Source of the DNA: Spirochaetia bacterium
GTDB lineage: Bacteria > Spirochaetota > Spirochaetia > Treponematales > Breznakiellaceae
Assembly: GCA_026002305.1 (NCBI GenBank)
Contig: BOBI01000075.1
Coordinates: forward strand, 1 to 10,542
Direction of reading: 5' to 3'
DNA length: 10,542 nt
A program made the position numbers and the translations under genes. Shown here in pieces: positions 7,377 through 10,542 of the stretch; position 1 is the stretch's first letter, and each line of letters opens with the position of its first letter. A model generated the notes under the pieces. It saw nothing but the letters and a program-made list of their open reading frames with translations. It did no database searches and was not told the DNA's origin.

Positions 7377-7593
7377 CCGCTCCAAATACATTTTTTCTGC
7401 CTTTAACACAAAAACAGCAGGGCGGTCAAAGAACACATTGCTCCGCGTTAGTGCTATCTGGACGTCATCTTTATTTTGATCACCAGTGGCGCTTTAACCA
7501 GCATTTACGCAATACGCTACGCAATGCAACCTTTGACCGCCCTGCCGCCTATATAGCAAACGCAGAAAAACGCATTTGACGCTAATATAGGGG
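7377..7593. repeat. Palindromic element, copy A
   Basis: About 217 bp with nested inverted repeats. The ends are an imperfect pair, CAAATACATTTTTTCTGC (7383-7400) against GCAGAAAAACGCATTTG (7562-7578). Inside is a perfect 15-bp stem, GCAGGGCGGTCAAAG (7417-7431) with CTTTGACCGCCCTGC (7531-7545), then a 4 x 4 internal loop, a 6-bp stem CATTGC/GCAATG (7436-7441, 7521-7526) and a GCGT/ACGC pair (7445-7448, 7514-7517). The interior is an AT-rich loop of about 60 bases including TTTGATCACCAGT, shared with copy B. It encodes no protein. It lies in the same orientation as copy B on the other side of the two sigma-factor-module genes. Confidence 0.75.
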
Positions 7594-7703
7594 GAAGGCG
7601 GCGGGGCGGGCTTTTCGACAAAAGGTTATAAACGTCTTTGTAAAATATTTTGACATCTTGCTTGTCTACAAAGTTAAGAATATCTATTTTATGGGAGTTA
7701 ATT
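7594..7703 (+). promoter_or_regulatory. Leader of the membrane-protein/ECF sigma operon
   Basis: TTGACA at 7650-7655 is a perfect -35 box, but the best downstream -10 candidates (TTAAGA 7674-7679, 18-base spacer) are poor. The box is flanked by a perfect 7-bp inverted repeat, CTTTGTA (7636-7642) and TACAAAG (7667-7673), which could be a regulator site or part of an alternative-sigma promoter. GGGAG (7693-7697) is a good ribosome-binding site 6 bases before the ATG at 7704. The GC-rich stretch 7594-7612 directly follows element A. Confidence 0.35.
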
Positions 7704-8090
7704 ATGAAAAGAAGATTTCAACACCCGCTCAGGTTTTTAGCCGGTATAGCTTGGGTAGCGGTACTTGCAGCAGGATTCGGATTGGCCGTTATGGCGTTGT
7801 GGAATGTATTATTGCCTGAAATGTTCGGTTTGCCTGTAATAACTTGGCTGCAAGCAACCGGATTGCTGGTTCTTTGCCGCGTGTTGTTCGGTGGAATTAC
7901 AGGTGGCTTTAGACATTTTGGCGGCAAGGGAGTCGGTTACTTTCGTGCCAGGTGGGACGCAATGTCGGAGGAACAACGGCAACGCTTTGGCGAGGAAATA
8001 AAAAAACATCACGGCTTTGATCCGCGTGATTTTCGCTGGTTTGAAAATTCCGCAAAAAACAATCAAACGCAAGAAACAAAGGACGTGTAG
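7704..8090 (+). CDS. Two-helix membrane protein paired with ECF sigma factor
   Basis: 128 residues from ATG 7704, chosen over the earlier in-frame start at 7650 because GGGAG lies 6 bases upstream and the basic MKRRFQHP start leads into the first helix. Two hydrophobic segments are visible: about residues 9-36 (FLAGIAWVAVLAAGFGLAVM and on) and about 43-65, linked by LLPEMFGLPVITWLQATG. After it comes a charged cytoplasmic-type tail (RARWDAMSEEQRQRFGEE, then HHGFDPRDFRWFENSAKNN). The LWN-x-LLP-x-xFGLP-xIT-x-x-QA-x-GLL pattern resembles small conserved membrane proteins I associate with neighbouring ECF sigma genes in other phyla. No catalytic motif is seen. It ends 9 bases before the sigma gene, so a role as its membrane-bound partner or anti-sigma factor is inferred from context only. 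Lower GC than the genes to the left. Confidence 0.7.
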   Translation: MKRRFQHPLRFLAGIAWVAVLAAGFGLAVMALWNVLLPEMFGLPVITWLQATGLLVLCRVLFGGITGGFRHFGGKGVGYFRARWDAMSEEQRQRFGEEIKKHHGFDPRDFRWFENSAKNNQTQETKDV

Positions 8091-8099
8091 GACAATATT

Positions 8100-8645
8100 A
8101 TGCAATCTGTTGCGCGGACATTTAATATTTTTAAGGAAAGATTGTCTGCCTTTATTAGCAAGCGGGTTTCTATTGTGGAAGATGCCGAGGATATACTTCA
8201 AGAAGTCTTTTATCAATTTACCCGCGTAAACGACTTGGGAAAACCCGTGGAGCAGACTGCGGCATGGCTTTACCGTGTGGCGCGTAACCTTATTATCAAT
8301 AAATATAAAAAAAAGGGTGAGGTACAAATTCCCGCTTTTTATGATGAAGATGCAGATGAATATTTTTTGCAAGAAATTGCAGATGTGGTTTTTTGTGAAG
8401 AAGTAACACCGGAAACAGAATATTTGCGCGGCCTTGTTTTAGAAGAAATAAAAAACGCGCTAAATGAATTGCCAAGTGAACAACGCGAGGTTTTTGAGTT
8501 AACAGAATATTACGGTATGCCTGTAAAAGAAATTGCTAAAAATACGGGTGTAACTGTCAACACCGTGCTATCACAAAAACATTATGCGGTTATTCGTTTG
8601 CGAAAGGTGCTTAAAGGATTGTATATAAATGTTGTAGAAAGATGA
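8100..8645 (+). CDS. ECF-type RNA polymerase sigma factor
   Basis: 181 residues from ATG 8100, with TAGGA 7 bases upstream overlapping the previous stop. Sigma region 2 covers about residues 1-72: VEDAEDILQEVFYQF (core-RNA-polymerase binding) and TAAWLYRVARNLIINKYKKK (-10 recognition). Region 4 covers about 116-172: ALNELPSEQREVFELTEYYG, then a helix-turn-helix around PVKEIAKNTGVTVNTVLSQK and HYAVIRLRKVL, which reads the -35 element. There is no region 1 or 3, and the acidic linker (about 82-107) is typical of ECF factors. It follows the small membrane protein gene at 9 bases, the usual arrangement for a sigma factor and its membrane regulator. The stretch 8401-8520 is about 38% GC against about 60% at 5761-5880 in ispD, which hints at horizontal acquisition. 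Target promoters cannot be named from sequence. Confidence 0.9.
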   Translation: MQSVARTFNIFKERLSAFISKRVSIVEDAEDILQEVFYQFTRVNDLGKPVEQTAAWLYRVARNLIINKYKKKGEVQIPAFYDEDADEYFLQEIADVVFCEEVTPETEYLRGLVLEEIKNALNELPSEQREVFELTEYYGMPVKEIAKNTGVTVNTVLSQKHYAVIRLRKVLKGLYINVVER

Positions 8646-8681
8646 AAAATATTTTGTTCACCATTGGTACAATTAGGCAAG
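8646..8681. other. Short spacer between sigma gene and element B
   Basis: No gene is visible. CCATTGGTAC (8661-8670) and the following bases vaguely resemble the GGTACCAATTTC segment of the downstream tandem units, but the similarity is too short to interpret. Confidence 0.2.
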
Positions 8682-8894
8682 CCGCTCCAAATACATTTTT
8701 TTCCGCCCTTAACACAAAAACGGATGACGCTGAAAGAACCCATTGCTCCGCGTTAGTGCTATCGAGCCGTTATCTTTTCTTTGATCACCAGTAGTTTTTT
8801 AACTCGTATAACGCAATACGCTACGCAATGGAACCTTTCAGCGTCATCCACCTCTACCACAAAAGCAGAAAAACGCATTTGACGCTAACATAGG
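8682..8894. repeat. Palindromic element, copy B
   Basis: About 213 bp, same orientation and layout as copy A. Ends: CAAATACA plus a T-run and CCGC (8688-8706) against GCAGAAAAACGCATTTG (8865-8881). The perfect 15-bp stem is GGATGACGCTGAAAG (8722-8736) with CTTTCAGCGTCATCC (8835-8849). The inner stem CCATTGC/GCAATGG (8740-8746, 8825-8831 counting the closing C-G pair) is one pair longer than in A. CTCCGCGTTAGTGCTATC, TTTGATCACCAGT and ACGCAATACGCTACGCAATG match copy A, while the 15-bp arms differ from A at five positions, all compensated. The tail runs directly into the 184-bp tandem units. Confidence 0.75.
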
Positions 8895-9452
8895 GAAGAA
8901 ACAGGCAGCCCCTGTCCATTCCGCAATGGAACCTGCGAGCGTTTGCATCATGGTACCAATTTCAGAACTAAATGCATCTCTGTTTTTGTCGGGTAATTCA
9001 GCCAAAGGGCACACGCTACATAAGCCGCACGCCGCCTATATAACAAAAGCAGAAAAACGCATTTGACGCTAACATAGGGAAGAAACAGGCAGCCCCATCC
9101 ATTCCGCGATGGAACCTGCGAGCGTTTGCATCATAGTACCAATTTCAGAACTGAATGCACCTCTGCTTTTGTCGGGTAATTCAGCCAAAGGGAACACGCT
9201 GCATAAGCCGCACGCCGCCTTTACCCCCAAAAGCAGAAAAAACGCATTTGACGCTAACATAGGGAAGAAATAGGCAGCCCCATCCATTCCGCAATGGAAC
9301 CTGCGAGCGTTTGCATCATAGTACCAATTTCAGAACTGAATGCACCTCTGTTTTTGTCGGGTAATTAAGCCAAAGGGCACACGCCACATAAGCCGTACGC
9401 CGCCGTTCTAGCAAAAGCAGAAAAAATGCCTTTGACGCTAACATAGGGAAGA
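8865..9452. repeat. Three tandem 184-bp repeats plus a partial fourth
   Basis: GCAGAAAAA followed by a CGCATTTGACGCTAACATAGGG-type block starts at 8865, 9049, 9233 and 9417, giving three units of exactly 184 bases and a 36-base remnant. Units share the hairpin CCATT-CCGC-AATGG (a wobble pair in unit 2), a GGAACCTGCGAGCGTTTGCATCAT-type block and CAGCCAAAGGG, and end in an xCGCACGCCG-type arm. The beginning of each unit equals the tail of elements A and B. The minus strand of a unit reads like protein (for example AFSSEIGTMMQTLAGSIAEW), but 184 is not divisible by three, so frames do not continue between units, and unit 3 has a stop in this frame. Probably amplified non-coding repeat or decayed coding sequence. 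Confidence 0.75.
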
Positions 9453-9474
9453 TCAATTAACAATTGATAATTGA
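9453..9474. repeat. AT-rich palindrome
   Basis: TCAATTA (9453-9459) and TAATTGA (9468-9474) form a perfect 7-bp inverted repeat around an 8-base loop. The left arm also pairs with AATTGA at 9462-9467, so two alternative hairpins exist. It lies directly at the right end of the tandem array. Confidence 0.45.
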
Positions 9475-9506
9475 GCCAGTTCCAAAATTAGTGCGCTTGC
9501 CAGCAA

Positions 9507-9732
9507 TTTTACTTTTAACCACAAATTATAAGGAACTTAACCACGAACCACACGGACAAATCCAATAAGCAAGGAATTTATACCGTAAAGTAACCAAAGT
9601 CAAAGAAGTTTTTGGGGATTTTAACTATATTTTCCTCTTCTTTTTCGACTTCTTCGACATTGCGGTTGTTTTTTCCTCATGGTTTTTGCGTCTGTGGGGT
9701 CGGTGTGGTCGGTGGTTTTCTTAAAAGTAAAA
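9507..9732. mobile_element. MITE-like element with 12-bp terminal inverted repeats
   Basis: TTTTACTTTTAA (9507-9518) and TTAAAAGTAAAA (9721-9732) are perfect 12-bp inverted repeats bounding 226 bp with no open reading frame. Inside are further imperfect inverted segments: AACCACGAACCACAC (9539-9553) with GTGTGGTCGGTGGTT (9703-9717, two mismatches), and GTCAAAGAAGT (9599-9609) with ACTTCTTCGAC (9648-9658, one mismatch). The near full-length foldback without a gene is the usual form of a non-autonomous miniature transposable element. No clear target-site duplication is visible, and no transposase in the window could mobilise it. Confidence 0.5.
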
Positions 9733-9751
9733 CTACCGGAATCCCGCATCC

Positions 9752-9780
9752 TTGAATTGTTTTTTCAGCTGGTGTACACT
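9752..9780 (+). promoter_or_regulatory. Promoter abutting the thrH start
   Basis: TTGAAT (9752-9757) and TACACT (9775-9780) are spaced by 17 bases, each four of six to consensus. The expected start of transcription falls at about 9787, one base before the GTG at 9788. The -10 region lies in the perfect palindrome GTGTACAC (9772-9779), which could be an operator. No Shine-Dalgarno is seen before the GTG. Confidence 0.45.
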
Positions 9781-9787
9781 CTTTTCA

Positions 9788-10393
9788 GTGAAGCTGATTT
9801 GTTTAGACCTTGAGGGGGTGCTGGTTCCCGAAATATGGATCGCGTTTTCCGAAGCGGTGGGCGTTCCTGAATTACGGCGCACGACGCGGGACGAGCCGGA
9901 TTACAACAAACTGATGGCTTTTCGCCTTGAAATCCTTACGAAAAACAATTTTAAACTCGCCGACATTCAAAAGGTAATTTCCACACTTTCGCCGCTGGAA
10001 GGGGCCGCCGAATTTACCGCCGCCCTGCGTGAAAAGGCGCAGCTTATCATCTTATCCGACACATTTGAGCAGTTTGCCATGCCCCTGATGAGGGCCCTTA
10101 AATACCCAACCTTGTTTTGCAATACCCTTAAAGTTGATTCGCAGGGGAAAATCACGGGATGGCAGCTACGTCAGCAAAACGGCAAAAAAGAAGCGGTCCG
10201 CGCGTTTAAATCCTGTAATGCCGATGTCTTTGCCGCAGGCGATTCCTTTAACGACCTTGCTATGATAGAAGAAGCCGGAAAAGGCTGCCTGTTCCGCGCG
10301 CCCGGGGCAATCCGCGCCTCCCATGCCCACATACCCTGTGTCGAAACATTCACCGGATTTATGGCCGAGATCGACAAATTTCTAATAGGGTGA
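9788..10393 (+). CDS. thrH: ThrH-like phosphoserine phosphatase/homoserine phosphotransferase
   Basis: 201 residues from GTG 9788, where the protein starts MKLICLDLEGVLVPEIW as ThrH proteins do; the in-frame TTG at 9752 would add 12 unrelated residues. It is a HAD-superfamily enzyme that in Pseudomonas dephosphorylates phosphoserine and can transfer phosphate to homoserine. HAD motif I is DLEG (Asp7, with Glu9 in the second position as in ThrH), motif II is in LIILSDTFEQF, and motif IV is AAGDSFNDLAMIEEAG. ThrH-specific stretches include RTTRDEPDYNKLM and STLSPLEGA. Length is normal (about 205). The start is preceded by a promoter rather than a ribosome-binding site, so the transcript may be leaderless. 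It lies right of the repeat island and 9 bases before the next gene. A role in serine/threonine metabolism is inferred from the family. Confidence 0.88.
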   Translation: MKLICLDLEGVLVPEIWIAFSEAVGVPELRRTTRDEPDYNKLMAFRLEILTKNNFKLADIQKVISTLSPLEGAAEFTAALREKAQLIILSDTFEQFAMPLMRALKYPTLFCNTLKVDSQGKITGWQLRQQNGKKEAVRAFKSCNADVFAAGDSFNDLAMIEEAGKGCLFRAPGAIRASHAHIPCVETFTGFMAEIDKFLIG

Positions 10394-10402
10394 AGTTGAT
10401 TG

Positions 10403-10542
10403 ATGACGTTGATTGTAAAAAGAATCGCGCTTCTGTTTTTTTTGCTTGTTGCTGCCGCGGTGGTTCCGGCTCAAACTTCCGATCCCGAAAAAGCGCAAGA
10501 CCCTAACGAAACAAAAAAAACTGCTTTAAAAATGAGCGGCGG
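10403..10542 (+). CDS. Start of an exported protein, cut by the window end
   Basis: 46 complete codons from ATG 10403, running off the right edge. The N-terminus MTLIVKRIALLFFLLVAAAV followed by VPAQ is a clear signal peptide with a likely cleavage site at VPA-Q, then a lysine- and aspartate-rich mature start (TSDPEKAQDPNETKKTALKM). There is no lipobox cysteine. It starts 9 bases after the thrH stop, with GGG just inside the thrH end as a weak ribosome-binding site, so it may share the thrH transcript. The product cannot be named. Confidence 0.6.
   Translation, partial: MTLIVKRIALLFFLLVAAAVVPAQTSDPEKAQDPNETKKTALKMSG

Noticed and set aside
7377..8894. Elements A and B as integron attC sites
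   Set aside because: They fold like attC sites and flank genes in direct orientation, but I see no matching GTTRRRY/RYYYAAC core pair at the ends, they are longer than usual, and no integron integrase is present.
9069..9287. 72-residue open frame on the minus strand
   Set aside because: It spans the boundary of two 184-base tandem units, has no ribosome-binding site and is broken by frameshift or stop in the other units; treated as part of the repeat array.
8865..9452. CRISPR array
   Set aside because: The repeated units are 184 bases without short-repeat/variable-spacer structure and no cas gene is nearby.

Overview
The window looks like chromosomal DNA of a spirochaete, most probably Treponema or a close relative. 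The basis is the order carD - ispD - ispF (as I recall, T. pallidum has carD next to a fused ispDF), a very large exported protein made of FlgD-like Ig repeats with a C-terminal OmpA domain, and an accompanying beta-rich outer-membrane-type protein. No ribosomal or transfer RNA gene, CRISPR array, transposase or phage gene was seen.

Left part (1-4772): a beta-barrel-like protein gene whose 5' end looks damaged, a 1050-residue exported Ig-repeat/OmpA protein, and a yfcE-type metallophosphodiesterase follow each other with gaps of 5-6 bases or a few more, as one probable transcription unit. A small hairpin and a good sigma-70 promoter separate this from the next unit.

Middle part (4793-7284): carD, ispD, ispF and nth form a compact operon. 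ispD starts 3 bases after carD, ispD and ispF overlap by ATGA, and ispF and nth overlap by 11 bases. CarD is an RNA-polymerase-binding regulator, IspD and IspF are steps of the MEP isoprenoid pathway, and Nth is a base-excision-repair glycosylase. The carD promoter sits so close to its GTG start that the transcript is probably leaderless.

Right part (7285-9751): an accessory, repeat-rich island. It holds a two-gene module (a 128-residue two-helix membrane protein and an ECF-type sigma factor, AT-richer than the neighbours) between two roughly 215-bp palindromic elements. The two elements share conserved ends and cores, but their 15-bp stem arms differ in sequence and remain perfectly self-complementary in each copy. 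Downstream lie three tandem 184-bp units and a 226-bp MITE-like element with perfect 12-bp terminal inverted repeats. One head sequence left of the module can pair with the tails in the tandem array, so the whole 7.34-9.43 kb block may be one nested, transposase-less mobile unit carrying a sigma factor.

Right end (9752-10542): a thrH-like HAD phosphatase, again with a promoter directly abutting a GTG start and no Shine-Dalgarno, then the first 46 codons of an exported protein cut by the window edge.
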